Positions 25,767-34,161 are shown, numbered from the stretch's first letter. The stretch: DNA of 64,000 nucleotides from Lacrimispora xylanisolvens (GCF_002934545.1 NZ_PTJA01000001.1:650639-714638); one strand, 5' to 3'. Numbers and translations: made by a program. Notes: generated from the letters alone by a model not told the origin.

Positions 25767-27650
25767 ATGAGAAATGATTTTGATGATGAATTAAACCGTG
25801 AAAGCTCACGTAAAGAAAGGCGCGGTTCTGATTCGAAGCCAGATTCTGCCAGCAGCAGCGGGCAGCCCATGTTTAAAGGACAATCATCAGCAGGCAGACA
25901 GCAGGCATCGTCAGGCGCAACACGCAGACAGCAGGAAGGCGCTGCCAGACCCCAAAGGACTGGTGCAAGGCAGCCGGAAGAGAACAGGGCCAGAACGAAC
26001 ATGGAACAGGAAAACCGCAGAAGCCGCGCCTCTAAAGAGGAAGGAAGAACACCCGCGAGAGATCAGATCGTGATCGGAGACGGTGCTTCCAGACAGCAGC
26101 CAAGAATTTCTCCTCAGGAGAAGGCCGCTGCAGCCAGCCGGTTAGCTGCTCATACAGAAAAAAAGAGACGGATCCGTAAATTCATAATCCTTGCAGTTGC
26201 AGAAATATTTACCCTCGCACTTATTTTCTCCTATGCGTATGTGGCGAGACTCATGGGTTCGATCCAGAAGCCTGATAATTTTAATACAAATCAGGTACGC
26301 AACGAAGTAATGACTGCAGATCAGAAGAAGCATATGACCGGATATCGGACCATAGCAGTATTCGGTGTTGACAGCCGTGATGGTAATGTAAATAAAGGAA
26401 CCAATGCCGATGTTATTATGCTTTGTAACATCAACAGAGGTACTGGAGAAATAAAAATTGTATCCATTTTCCGTGATACATATTTAAACATCAATGAAGG
26501 CAATACTTATAATAAAATTAATGCAGCCTATGCAAACGGCGGTGCTGCCCAGGCACTTGCAGCAATTAACAGAAACTTAGATCTGGATGTCACTGAGTAT
26601 GTGACCTTCAACTGGAAGTCCGTAGCAGATGGAATTAACATGCTGGACGGCGTGGATATTGATATCAGCAAGGCTGAATTCCGCTATATCAACTCCTTTA
26701 TTACAGAGACTGTTGAGAAAACCGGAGTCCCATCCGTTCATTTAAAATCAGCTGGTCTCAACCATTTAGATGGCGTTCAGGCCGTGGCCTACGCCAGACT
26801 CAGAAAGATGGATACAGACTTTGCAAGAACAGAGCGTCAGCGTCTTGTAATTCAGAAATCTTTTGAAAAGGCAAAGAAAGCGGATCTGGGTCTGCTTAAC
26901 AGAATTCTTCTTATGGAAGTTGACCAGATCGGCTCTAATTTAACATTCAGTGATTTTACTGAACTGTTATTAGATATTGGTAAATATCACATTGGTGAAA
27001 CAGGCGGCTTCCCATATGCCCGCGGTGATATGGACATAGGTAAAAAAGGTGACTGTGTAATTCCTCAGACATTGGAAACAAACGTGGTACAGCTGCATAA
27101 ATTCCTTTTCGACAAGGACAGCTATGAACCCTCCGATATGGTGAAAAAGATCAGTGCCAAGATTGCGGCTGATTCCGGCATGTATAAGCAGGGAACAAGC
27201 GTGGATCATGTGCCTACGGACAAGGGATATGATGGCGGAGACAAAACCAAACCGGCGGTAAAGGAGACGAAGAGTACAGAGGCAGAAGAGACCAGCAAAG
27301 AGGAAACTGTGAGTGCTACTGACGAATTCGGAAACCCTGTAAAGACTACTGAAAGCTCTGAAAACGTCACCGGACCCACAAAAGAAACCAAGCCTAATGA
27401 AACCACCAAAGGCACCGGAAAACCGGGAGAATCAAAACCAACTACCTCAGGAACCACTGAGACAACCACTGCATCGGCTGGACCTGGAACCAGCGAGACA
27501 ACCAAGGCAGCTGTCCCGGAGGAAACAAAGACCACAGGTCCTGGTGAAGCTCCCACGAAACAGCAGACCGATACGGCTCCCACCACAGCAGCGACAGCTC
27601 CAGGGGGCAATACAGATACAGTTGTAGTTCCTGCACCTCCAGTCAATTAA
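25767..27650 (+). CDS. LytR-CpsA-Psr (LCP) family glycopolymer ligase
   Basis: This 627-residue protein is much longer than typical LCP proteins (about 300-400). It has a basic, Gln/Ser-rich cytoplasmic tail of about 130 residues, one transmembrane segment (about 136-158), and an LCP domain at about 190-350 with FGVDSRDG, NADVIMLCNI, IVSIFRDT, KINAAYANGG and the arginines of YARLRKMDTDFARTERQR. A low-complexity Thr/Pro/Glu-rich tail of about 140 residues follows. LCP enzymes transfer finished glycans from the lipid carrier to peptidoglycan. The gene comes just after the initiating sugar transferase, so it probably ligates this locus's polymer. Confidence 0.9.
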   Translation: MRNDFDDELNRESSRKERRGSDSKPDSASSSGQPMFKGQSSAGRQQASSGATRRQQEGAARPQRTGARQPEENRARTNMEQENRRSRASKEEGRTPARDQIVIGDGASRQQPRISPQEKAAAASRLAAHTEKKRRIRKFIILAVAEIFTLALIFSYAYVARLMGSIQKPDNFNTNQVRNEVMTADQKKHMTGYRTIAVFGVDSRDGNVNKGTNADVIMLCNINRGTGEIKIVSIFRDTYLNINEGNTYNKINAAYANGGAAQALAAINRNLDLDVTEYVTFNWKSVADGINMLDGVDIDISKAEFRYINSFITETVEKTGVPSVHLKSAGLNHLDGVQAVAYARLRKMDTDFARTERQRLVIQKSFEKAKKADLGLLNRILLMEVDQIGSNLTFSDFTELLLDIGKYHIGETGGFPYARGDMDIGKKGDCVIPQTLETNVVQLHKFLFDKDSYEPSDMVKKISAKIAADSGMYKQGTSVDHVPTDKGYDGGDKTKPAVKETKSTEAEETSKEETVSATDEFGNPVKTTESSENVTGPTKETKPNETTKGTGKPGESKPTTSGTTETTTASAGPGTSETTKAAVPEETKTTGPGEAPTKQQTDTAPTTAATAPGGNTDTVVVPAPPVN

Positions 27651-27666
27651 ATTTAAAATAAAATAC

Positions 27667-27719
27667 AAAATCCCTGCACACAGCGCTTTGCAAAAAAGCT
27701 CTTTTTGCAGGGATTTTTT
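27667..27719 (+). terminator. Terminator after the LCP gene
   Basis: AAAATCCCTGCA pairs with TGCAGGGATTTTTT; an inner AGCGCTTTGC/GCAAAAAAGCT segment fills the loop. A run of six T residues follows. Confidence 0.85.
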
Positions 27720-27824
27720 CAATTCACATATTCAATATAGATTTATCACAGAATGGTCACATTTCATTGGTAGACTTTGTTTATCAGATGAGATAACAAA
27801 CATACATGAAAGGAGATTGATGTT

Positions 27825-29240
27825 ATGTATGACGAAAATGACAATATTGAAACAGGCCGGGTAAACCCGGAAGCCAATAAAGATGAAGCCGTAACAACCA
27901 ATTTTATAATGAGAGATCCGGAACCGGAAAAGGAACAGTCTCAGAACACCATTCCCCATTATCAGGAATACCGTTATCAGAGAACACCGGACCAGACCCC
28001 TTATGAAGAAGAAGGAAAGAAACGGAAAAAAGGCAATTTTGGAAAAAAGGCAGCAGCAGTTGTTGGAAGCGCTCTGGTCTTTGGAATCGTTGCCGGAAGC
28101 ACCATAGTGGGAATCAACTGGGCAGCAGGCTCCTATGCTCAAAATAAATCGGTAGAGATAAGCCGTGCGGAAACCCTTCCCACAGCACAGGCAAATAACT
28201 CACTTCCCGCTTCCAATACATCCAGCATTTCCACAATCAATGACGTTTCTCCTATCGTTGACAAAGCAATGCCATCGGTAGTTGCCATTACAAGCAAGGT
28301 GGTCTATGAAAGTCAGACATGGTTTGGCCCCATGCAGCAGGAAGGAGAAGGAAGCGGTTCCGGAATTGTTGTTGGCAAAAACGATGATGAGCTTTTAATT
28401 GTGACCAACAACCACGTGGTTCAGGGAGCCAAGGAGTTAAAAGTTACCTTTATTGACCAGACAGCCGTAGATGCAGCCATTAAAGGAACCGACGCAGACA
28501 GTGATTTAGCAGTGATAGCAGTTCCATTAAAAAATATCTCCTCTGACACATTATCCAAAATAGCAATTGCCTCACTTGGAAAATCCGAAACATTAAAAGT
28601 AGGTCAGGGCGTTATTGCCATCGGTAATGCACTTGGATACGGCCAGTCCGTAACCGTAGGTTATATCAGTGCACTGGACCGCGCTGTACAGACCGAAGAC
28701 GGAACAAACCGTGATCTGCTTCAGACCGATGCAGCCATCAACCCAGGTAACAGCGGCGGCGCACTTTTAAATATGCAGGGAGAAGTAATCGGCATTAACT
28801 CAGCCAAATATTCCTCTACAGAAGTAGAAGGTATGGGATACGCCATTCCGATCTCCAAAGCCCAGACAATCATAGACGGTCTCATAACCAGGAAGACCAG
28901 AACTCAGGTTGCAGACAATGATCAGGGTTATTTAGGAATCCAGTGCAAGAACATTGATTCCACCACCAGCCAGCAGCTTGGTATGCCACAGGGTGTATTT
29001 ATCTACAAAATTGTAGAAGGCGGAGCAGCTTCCCAGTCAGATCTTCGTGAAAAAGACATCATCACCAAATTCGACGGACAGGGAATTAAAACCTATGATG
29101 ACTTAACAAGCATGCTCAAATACTATGCAGGAGGAACAAAAGTATCTCTGACTGTACAGTCACTTGAAAACGGCCAGTATGTAGAACGTAATGTTGACAT
29201 CACCCTGGGCAAAAAGCCGGCAGACGCCAATCAGCAATAA
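27825..29240 (+). CDS. HtrA/DegP-like membrane-anchored serine protease
   Basis: The 471-residue protein has an acidic cytoplasmic tail of about 65 residues, one transmembrane segment (about 72-95), a linker, a trypsin-like protease domain and a C-terminal PDZ domain (about 370-460). The catalytic triad is visible as His in TNNHVV, Asp in DSDLAVI and Ser in NPGNSGGALL. Such proteases degrade misfolded proteins at the membrane-wall interface. A good AAAGGAGA site is placed before the ATG. It is a single-gene unit with terminators on both sides, beside the polysaccharide locus. Confidence 0.93.
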   Translation: MYDENDNIETGRVNPEANKDEAVTTNFIMRDPEPEKEQSQNTIPHYQEYRYQRTPDQTPYEEEGKKRKKGNFGKKAAAVVGSALVFGIVAGSTIVGINWAAGSYAQNKSVEISRAETLPTAQANNSLPASNTSSISTINDVSPIVDKAMPSVVAITSKVVYESQTWFGPMQQEGEGSGSGIVVGKNDDELLIVTNNHVVQGAKELKVTFIDQTAVDAAIKGTDADSDLAVIAVPLKNISSDTLSKIAIASLGKSETLKVGQGVIAIGNALGYGQSVTVGYISALDRAVQTEDGTNRDLLQTDAAINPGNSGGALLNMQGEVIGINSAKYSSTEVEGMGYAIPISKAQTIIDGLITRKTRTQVADNDQGYLGIQCKNIDSTTSQQLGMPQGVFIYKIVEGGAASQSDLREKDIITKFDGQGIKTYDDLTSMLKYYAGGTKVSLTVQSLENGQYVERNVDITLGKKPADANQQ

Positions 29241-29269
29241 ACAATAAAACAATAAAACACTAAGACATG

Positions 29270-29306
29270 AAACTCCCGGGATTCCAAGTAGAATTCCGGG
29301 AGTTTT
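29270..29306 (+). terminator. Terminator after the HtrA gene
   Basis: AAACTCCCGG and CCGGGAGTTTT make a 10-base stem; the inner GATTCC/GAATTC continues it. Four T residues follow. Confidence 0.85.
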
Positions 29307-29344
29307 CCCATTTCATTAAAAAACTCTAAACTGTCTGTCTCCTC

Positions 29345-29373
29345 TTGTACGACTCTTTTAAATGCTTTATAAT
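29345..29373 (+). promoter_or_regulatory. Sigma-A promoter for the ClpX-like gene
   Basis: TTGTAC and TATAAT are separated by exactly 17 bases. Transcription would begin near 29380, which excludes the in-frame ATG at 29362 as a start. Confidence 0.7.
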
Positions 29374-29418
29374 AATCTGATATACAGTATAGAATTACAG
29401 ACAAAAGGAGATTATACT

Positions 29419-30849
29419 TTGAACGATAAAGATTTTCTGGAGGAGAAGATGGAAGACAATAAGATCCAAAACTCTGATATTGATAAAGAAAAAAAAGAAG
29501 ACGAATCAGAATACGAAAAAATCTGTTACGTATGCCGCAGACCAGAAAGCAAAGCAGGCTCCATGGTATCCATGCCAGGAGGCATGAACTTATGCCACGA
29601 CTGTATGCAGAAAGCCTTTGATTCCGTTACTCAGGGAGGTCTTGACCTAAGCAAGCTTCCCGGAATGCCCTACATGAACTTGAACCTCAACGACTTGGGA
29701 AGCTTAAACAAAGATCTGGAGATCCCAAAGAAACAAAAGATCAAAAAGAGATCCGACAAAGAGCCCCAAAAGCAGCTGGAGCGAAAAGACATCCCAGCCC
29801 CTCATACCGTCCGTCAGAAGCTTGACGAATACATCATCGGCCAGGAGCAGGCGAAGAAAGCCATATCCGTAGCAGTTTACAATCACTATAAGCGGGTATA
29901 CTTAGCAGACACAGCGCAAAACGACGAAGATGCCGTCCAGATCGAGAAATCCAACATTCTCATGATCGGGCCAACCGGCAGCGGCAAGACCTATCTGGTA
30001 AAGACATTAGCCAGACTCTTAGATGTCCCCCTTGCAATCGCAGATGCCACCTCCTTAACAGAGGCCGGATACATCGGCGATGACATTGAAAGTGTAGTAT
30101 CAAAGCTGCTTTCTGCCGCAGATAACGATGTAGAGCGGGCAGAACGTGGAATCATCTTCATCGATGAAATTGACAAAATTGCAAAAAAGAAGAATACCAG
30201 CAGCAGAGATGTAAGCGGCGAGTCCGTCCAGCAGGAACTATTAAAGTTACTGGAAGGAAGCACCGTAGAAGTTCCTGTAGGTGCAAACCAGAAGAATGCC
30301 ATGACCCCCATGACCACCGTACGCACCGAGAACATCCTGTTCATCTGCGGCGGAGCCTTCCCTGATCTGGAGGATATCATCAAAGAGCGCCTCAAAGAAA
30401 AGACCTCCATAGGATTTTCTTCCGAATTAAAAGACAAGTACGACAAGGATGCCAACATACTTTCACGTGTAACCAATGAAGACCTGAAAAAATTTGGAAT
30501 GATACCCGAGTTCCTCGGACGACTGCCCATCACAGTCACTCTGGAGACCTTAACCAAAGAACTGTTAGTCCGGGTATTAAACGAGCCAAGGAATGCCATA
30601 TTAAAACAGTATCAGAAGCTTTTGGAGCTGGACGAGGTAAAACTGGTATTTGAAGACGAAGCCCTGGAATGGATTGCAGAGGAGGCACTGAAGAAAAAGA
30701 CCGGTGCAAGAGCCCTCCGTGCCATTATAGAAAGCTTCATGCTTGACATCATGTATGAGATCCCCAAAGACCCCAACATCGGTTCCGTCATCATCACCAG
30801 AGCTTACTTAGACAAAAACGGAGGCCCTCTCATTCAGATGAGAGGATAA
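29419..30849 (+). CDS. clpX: ClpX-like AAA+ unfoldase
   Basis: A TTG at 29419 lies eight bases after AAAGGAG; an ATG at 29449 with GGAGGAG close by is the alternative. The product is about 476 residues, longer than usual ClpX (about 420), with an acidic N-terminal extension. It has the C4 zinc-binding domain (CYVC and CHDC), Walker A GPTGSGKT near 184-191, pore-loop GYIGDD, Walker B IIFIDEID near 245-252, and an IGF tripeptide near 331 for ClpP docking. ClpX unfolds tagged proteins and feeds them to ClpP. There is no clpP or tig next to it, so it may be a second, paralogous ClpX. It precedes a signal-peptidase-II-like gene by 19 bases. Confidence 0.88.
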   Translation: MNDKDFLEEKMEDNKIQNSDIDKEKKEDESEYEKICYVCRRPESKAGSMVSMPGGMNLCHDCMQKAFDSVTQGGLDLSKLPGMPYMNLNLNDLGSLNKDLEIPKKQKIKKRSDKEPQKQLERKDIPAPHTVRQKLDEYIIGQEQAKKAISVAVYNHYKRVYLADTAQNDEDAVQIEKSNILMIGPTGSGKTYLVKTLARLLDVPLAIADATSLTEAGYIGDDIESVVSKLLSAADNDVERAERGIIFIDEIDKIAKKKNTSSRDVSGESVQQELLKLLEGSTVEVPVGANQKNAMTPMTTVRTENILFICGGAFPDLEDIIKERLKEKTSIGFSSELKDKYDKDANILSRVTNEDLKKFGMIPEFLGRLPITVTLETLTKELLVRVLNEPRNAILKQYQKLLELDEVKLVFEDEALEWIAEEALKKKTGARALRAIIESFMLDIMYEIPKDPNIGSVIITRAYLDKNGGPLIQMRG

Positions 30850-30868
30850 GAAGAAAGGAGAGTGGAAC

Positions 30869-31336
30869 ATGCTATATATCGGCATTATAGGTATCCTTGC
30901 GGCTCTCGACTTATTCATCAAGCAGGCCATAGAACAGCAAAACGAATCAGACTTCCCCAAAGAATTACAGAAAAGCGGCGGTAAGATCCTTTTATACAAG
31001 AATCACAATCCCGGCTTCTCCTTTGGCTATTTAAAAGACCACCCGGAGCTTGTTTCCATGATTCCCCTGGCAGTTGCTTCCTTCATCGGAGGAATGTTAG
31101 CATGCCTCTTAAAAAGCAAAGGAAAAACAGCAGAAAAGCTTGCCTTCTCCATTGCCCTTGGGGGAGCGGTCAGCAATCTGTACGACCGGCTGGTTCGTCA
31201 TTACGTAGTGGACTATTTCAGCATTCAGTACGGAAAGCTGAAAAAAGTGGTCTTTAACCTGGGTGATTTATTCATCTTTCTGGGCGCTGGTCTCATCATC
31301 ATCATTGAAACCATACGTACATTCAAAGAACGCTAA
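30869..31336 (+). CDS. lspA: Divergent signal peptidase II (LspA-like)
   Basis: The 155-residue membrane protein has about four hydrophobic segments and keeps the core of lipoprotein signal peptidase. It has NPGFSFGY near 47-54 in place of the usual NxGAAFG, GGAVSNLYDRL near 98-108, catalytic Asp115 in HYVVDYF, and catalytic Asp133 in FNLGDLF. LspA cleaves the signal peptide of diacylated prolipoproteins in the membrane. The overall sequence is well away from standard LspA, so a specialised paralogue is possible. It appears to be co-transcribed with the ClpX-like gene. Confidence 0.75.
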   Translation: MLYIGIIGILAALDLFIKQAIEQQNESDFPKELQKSGGKILLYKNHNPGFSFGYLKDHPELVSMIPLAVASFIGGMLACLLKSKGKTAEKLAFSIALGGAVSNLYDRLVRHYVVDYFSIQYGKLKKVVFNLGDLFIFLGAGLIIIIETIRTFKER

Positions 31337-31340
31337 ACTA

Positions 31341-31377
31341 AAAAAAACGGCTGTCTTCTTGACACAGCCGTTTTTCT
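31341..31377 (+). terminator. Terminator after the lspA-like gene
   Basis: AAAACGGCTGT and ACAGCCGTTTTT form an 11-base stem with a nine-base loop and a T-run. Confidence 0.9.
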
Positions 31378-31423
31378 ATTGTACAATCATTCGTAAAATA
31401 TAAAAAAACAGGAGTTGATTTTT

Positions 31424-32701
31424 TTGGATTCGAGTGACTATATACAGTTGCTTACGTTAGTTTTATTAGTTTCATTATCAGCATTTTTCTCATCCGCTGA
31501 GACAGCACTTACGACGGTGAACCGGATCAGGGTCAGAACACTGGCAGAAGCAGGCAACAAGAATGCCATTACGCTTACGAAGATACTGGAAAACCAGGGC
31601 AAGATGCTCAGCGCAATTCTCGTTGGAAACAATGTGGCAAATTTAACCGCCTCTTCTTTGTCCACCACACTTGTCATGAGTATTTGGGGAAATAAGGCGG
31701 TCAGCATTGGAACCGGCATTCTGACCCTTGTAATATTGGTTTTCGGTGAAATTTCCCCTAAGACCATATCAACCCTATATTCCGAAACAATTGCATTAAG
31801 GTATGCAAAAATCGTCTACGCATTTATGACAATCATGACACCAGTCATTTACGTAGTACACATCCTATCCTCCAGCTTTTTGCGTTTCATCCACGTAAAC
31901 CCCAACAAAAAGCAGGATTCCATTACAGAAGACGAACTGAGAACCATCGTAGATGTAAGCCATGAAGAAGGCGTAATTGAATCAGAAGAAAGAAAGATGA
32001 TTAACAATGTTTTCGATTTTGGCGATTCCGTAGCCAGGGACATCATGATACCCCGTATTGACATGACATTAGTAGATGTGAATGCCACATACGAAGAGCT
32101 CATCGATATTTTCCGTGAAGAGATGTACACCAGAATTCCCGTTTACGAAGAAACCAATGACAATGTAATTGGAATTATCAACATGAAAGACCTTCTTTTA
32201 ACCGATAACAGCACCGATTTCAACATCCGTAATTTCCTAAGAGAGCCCCTCTATACATATGAGTACAAAAAAACGGCTGAACTCATGATAGAGATGCGTC
32301 AGACCTGTAACAACGTGGTTATTGTCCTGGACGAATACGGAGCGACAGCCGGCATGATCACTCTGGAAGATTTACTGGAGGAGATTGTAGGAGAGATCCG
32401 TGATGAATACGATGAAGACGAAGAAAACGAGCTTGTAGAAGTAGCCCCGCTGGAATACCTGGTGGAAGGTTCCATGAAGCTGGACGATTTAAACGACAGA
32501 CTTGGTCTGGAACTGGAATCAGAGGACTACGATTCCATAGCCGGATTAATCATCGGACTGTTAGACCGTCTTCCCGAGCAGGGAGAAGAAGTAGTTTGCA
32601 ATAATATCAGGCTGGTAGTAGAGGCACTGGATAAGAATAGAATTGATAAAGTAAGAATGTATCTGGGGGTTGAAGAAACAGGACAGCCCAAGAGGGACTG
32701 A
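31424..32701 (+). CDS. CNNM/CorC (HlyC) family membrane protein with CBS pair
   Basis: A TTG at 31424 is chosen because it lies nine bases after AGGAG; an earlier TTG at 31415 touches the ribosome site. The 425-residue protein has an N-terminal DUF21/CNNM transmembrane domain (about 1-180, with SAFFSSAETAL and GNNVANLTASS), a CBS pair (about 200-325, PRIDM, YTRIPVYEE, DEYGATAGMITLEDLLEEIVG), and a C-terminal CorC/HlyC transporter-associated domain. The family is linked to magnesium or sodium transport. Unusually, the last nine codons form the outer arm of a large DNA palindrome that continues far downstream. Confidence 0.9.
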   Translation: MDSSDYIQLLTLVLLVSLSAFFSSAETALTTVNRIRVRTLAEAGNKNAITLTKILENQGKMLSAILVGNNVANLTASSLSTTLVMSIWGNKAVSIGTGILTLVILVFGEISPKTISTLYSETIALRYAKIVYAFMTIMTPVIYVVHILSSSFLRFIHVNPNKKQDSITEDELRTIVDVSHEEGVIESEERKMINNVFDFGDSVARDIMIPRIDMTLVDVNATYEELIDIFREEMYTRIPVYEETNDNVIGIINMKDLLLTDNSTDFNIRNFLREPLYTYEYKKTAELMIEMRQTCNNVVIVLDEYGATAGMITLEDLLEEIVGEIRDEYDEDEENELVEVAPLEYLVEGSMKLDDLNDRLGLELESEDYDSIAGLIIGLLDRLPEQGEEVVCNNIRLVVEALDKNRIDKVRMYLGVEETGQPKRD

Positions 32702-32920
32702 GACGGAGTTTCGGCGGGATAACTTCTAAGGCCGGACAGGCACAAAAAACATGGGATCGGAAACACTTCACCCGAATTTCTGAAAGAAATTCGCGCTCAG
32801 GGTTTCCTCGGAAATTGGCTTTGAAGCCAATTTCCGCCCATGTTTTTTGCACCTCTCCGGCCTAAGAAGTTCTAACCCCGCCTCCAAACCGTCTCCGCCC
32901 CTCTTGGTCTGTCCTGTTTC
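32675..32920. repeat. Large palindromic element overlapping a gene 3' end
   Basis: Two imperfect arms of about 80 bases (32675-32755 and 32837-32920) are inverted copies of each other. Matching blocks from outside in are GAAACAGGACAG with CTGTCCTGTTTC, CCAAGAGGG with CCTCTTGG, GAGACGG with CCGTCTC, GGCGGG with CCCGCC, ACTTCTAAGGCCGG with CCGGCCTAAGAAGT, and GCACAAAAAACATGGG with CCCATGTTTTTTGC. The core holds two smaller hairpins, GAATTTC-tgaaa-GAAATTC and GGAAATTGGC-tttga-GCCAATTTCC. The left arm includes the end and stop codon of the CNNM gene. It may be a structured RNA, a bidirectional 3' end or a palindromic mobile repeat. Confidence 0.85.
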
Positions 32921-33027
32921 CAGCGACGCATCAGGCCCCTCCACTGTTAAAAAAACTCCTCCACGTCATCAATCCTAAAGAAGTAAAGGTGCTTATTTCA
33001 CCTTTTCGTCCGCGACGTTTTTTCCCA

Positions 33028-33323
33028 GATGGAGAAGCAGTGTTGAACAGAAAATGAGGAGTCCGGTCCCCGGATACAGCGATTTGTGCAGGGCGTCGAT
33101 AGGTGTTAGGGAGAGGAAGTGCAAAAATGAGGACAAAAAACGGACTCACAAAGTCCGTTTTTTAGGCGCCCTGAGTCGGGTTTTCATCAAGAAAACCTGA
33201 CGAATGGTGCCGGTGTCCTTATTTTTGTGCTTTCTCACCCTTACACCTATCCCGCCCGAAACCATGAGCGTATCCGGGGACCGGACTCCTCATTTTCCGC
33301 CAGCCCCCCATGCCTCCCCATCT
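33028..33323. repeat. Second large palindromic element between convergent genes
   Basis: A perfect 27-base inverted repeat (33051-33077 with 33270-33296, starting AAAATGAGGAGTCCGG) encloses a second imperfect arm pair (about 33093-33134 with 33213-33257; AGGTGTTAGGGAGAG with CTCACCCTTACACCT, and GTGCAAAAATGAGGACA with TGTCCTTATTTTTGTGC). Inside are hairpins CGGACT-cacaa-AGTCCG flanked by A6/T6 and GGTTTTC-atcaa-GAAAACC. The build, with outer arm, CCCGCC-containing middle arm, A-tract/T-tract and two apical hairpins, matches the element 110 bases upstream, so the two look like diverged copies of one family. Confidence 0.85.
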
Positions 33324-33343
33324 CTAAACCAACCGTCCTCCCA

Positions 33344-33703
33344 CTAACTAAGCATCCCCCCCGCAGTCCCACTAGCTGCGCAGATCGCCATGGTAGTCAG
33401 TATCTGATTCATCGACCCGTTAATCCCTCTGTTCAGCATAAAGGAAACTGCCAGCAGCACAAGGAAATACAAAAGACCCAGTAACAGGCCCCAGAAGAAT
33501 CTCCTCTGCTTTATGCTCTTCCCCATGAGAATCCCTCCAAAGAGACAGGTGATAATGTAAACTGCATTGACACCCAGCCGGATCTGACCTTCCTTCAGCC
33601 GGAATCTATAAAGCGCTAAGGCCAGGATCACCAGCAGGACTCCGGTCAATATGTAGGTGACAAGCAGATTTCTAAGTGTGACCTGAAGCTTTGATTTTTC
33701 CAT
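33344..33703 (-). CDS. Four-helix membrane protein, TIGR04086/YrzE-like
   Basis: This 119-residue protein has four hydrophobic segments (about 12-30, 45-62, 70-90 and 98-118), with a small-residue-rich last helix containing ICAASGTAGGM. AAGGAG lies seven bases before the ATG. It resembles the small membrane proteins of the TIGR04086 family that often lie beside the SCIFF genes in clostridia; here scfA begins about 180 bases away on the opposite strand. The function is unknown. The association hints at a link with the SCIFF or Sec export locus. Confidence 0.65.
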   Translation of the reverse strand: MEKSKLQVTLRNLLVTYILTGVLLVILALALYRFRLKEGQIRLGVNAVYIITCLFGGILMGKSIKQRRFFWGLLLGLLYFLVLLAVSFMLNRGINGSMNQILTTMAICAASGTAGGMLS

Positions 33704-33821
33704 GTTTTTTCTCCTTATGTCTTGTCTTCTGGTTCAGTATATTCGTCCATCAGGGAGGATATTCGAATATATTGGCGGTTGAAAAAAATGTTTCGGCGCC
33801 TCCCTGAGGGGGCAATTCATC

Positions 33822-33850
33822 TTGCACTGGTTAAAAACATGTGGTATAAT
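33822..33850 (+). promoter_or_regulatory. Promoter of the SCIFF operon
   Basis: TTGCAC and TATAAT are 17 bases apart and the -10 is extended (TGGTATAAT). Transcription would start near 33857, about 30 bases before scfA. An inverted pair just upstream, CAGGGAGG (33751) with CCTCCCTG (33799), encloses the palindrome ATATTCGAATAT. Confidence 0.7.
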
Positions 33851-33886
33851 CTCAAAGAATTAGGCAAATACAGGAGGTGTAAGTTT

Positions 33887-34033
33887 ATGAAACACGTAAA
33901 AACATTAAGTTCCAGTACATTAAAAGAATCTATGAAAAAAGGCGGCTGCGGTGAGTGCCAGACTTCCTGTCAGTCAGCTTGCAAAACATCCTGTACAGTA
34001 GGTAACCAGAGCTGCGAGAACAGCAATCGCTAG
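33887..34033 (+). CDS. scfA: SCIFF peptide (six cysteines in forty-five), ranthipeptide precursor
   Basis: The start at 33887 has AGGAGGTG upstream; the 48-residue product is basic at its N-terminus and has six cysteines at 21, 24, 28, 32, 36 and 43 (GGCGECQTSC, CKTSC, SCEN). This is the SCIFF peptide, one of the most conserved RiPP precursors in Clostridia. The adjacent radical-SAM enzyme crosslinks each cysteine sulfur to a non-alpha carbon of an acceptor residue, typically Thr. The mature peptide is reported to take part in cell-density-dependent control of metabolism in some clostridia. It is followed by a stable hairpin and then by its maturase gene. Confidence 0.95.
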   Translation: MKHVKTLSSSTLKESMKKGGCGECQTSCQSACKTSCTVGNQSCENSNR

Positions 34034-34060
34034 TATAAAACTGTATAGTACAGCCATAAG

Positions 34061-34118
34061 GCAGATAAGCACATGCCCCTACGGTCGTTAGACGGTAGGG
34101 GTTGCTTCGCTTGTCTGC
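34061..34118 (+). other. Hairpin between scfA and scfB
   Basis: GCAGATAAGC pairs with GCTTGTCTGC (one G-U) around an inner stem of CCCCTAC with GTAGGGG. No T-run follows. It is probably a processing or partial-attenuation structure that makes the peptide mRNA more abundant than the maturase mRNA. Confidence 0.6.
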
Positions 34119-34161
34119 TAAAAATGATTACGGGTTTAAATTTTAATTAAGGAGAATACAA

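Noticed and set aside
27206..27646. 146-codon minus-strand frame rich in Val, Ser and Pro
   Set aside because: It is the mirror of the Thr/Pro/Glu-rich repeat-like tail of the LCP gene. Low-complexity coding sequence often leaves the opposite strand open. No ribosome site.
29991..30599. 202-codon minus-strand frame inside clpX
   Set aside because: It lies wholly antisense to well-conserved ClpX motifs and shows no family features.
33227..33484. 85-codon plus-strand frame
   Set aside because: It spans the palindromic element and the antisense of the TIGR04086-like gene, is full of Pro and Ser, and has no ribosome site.
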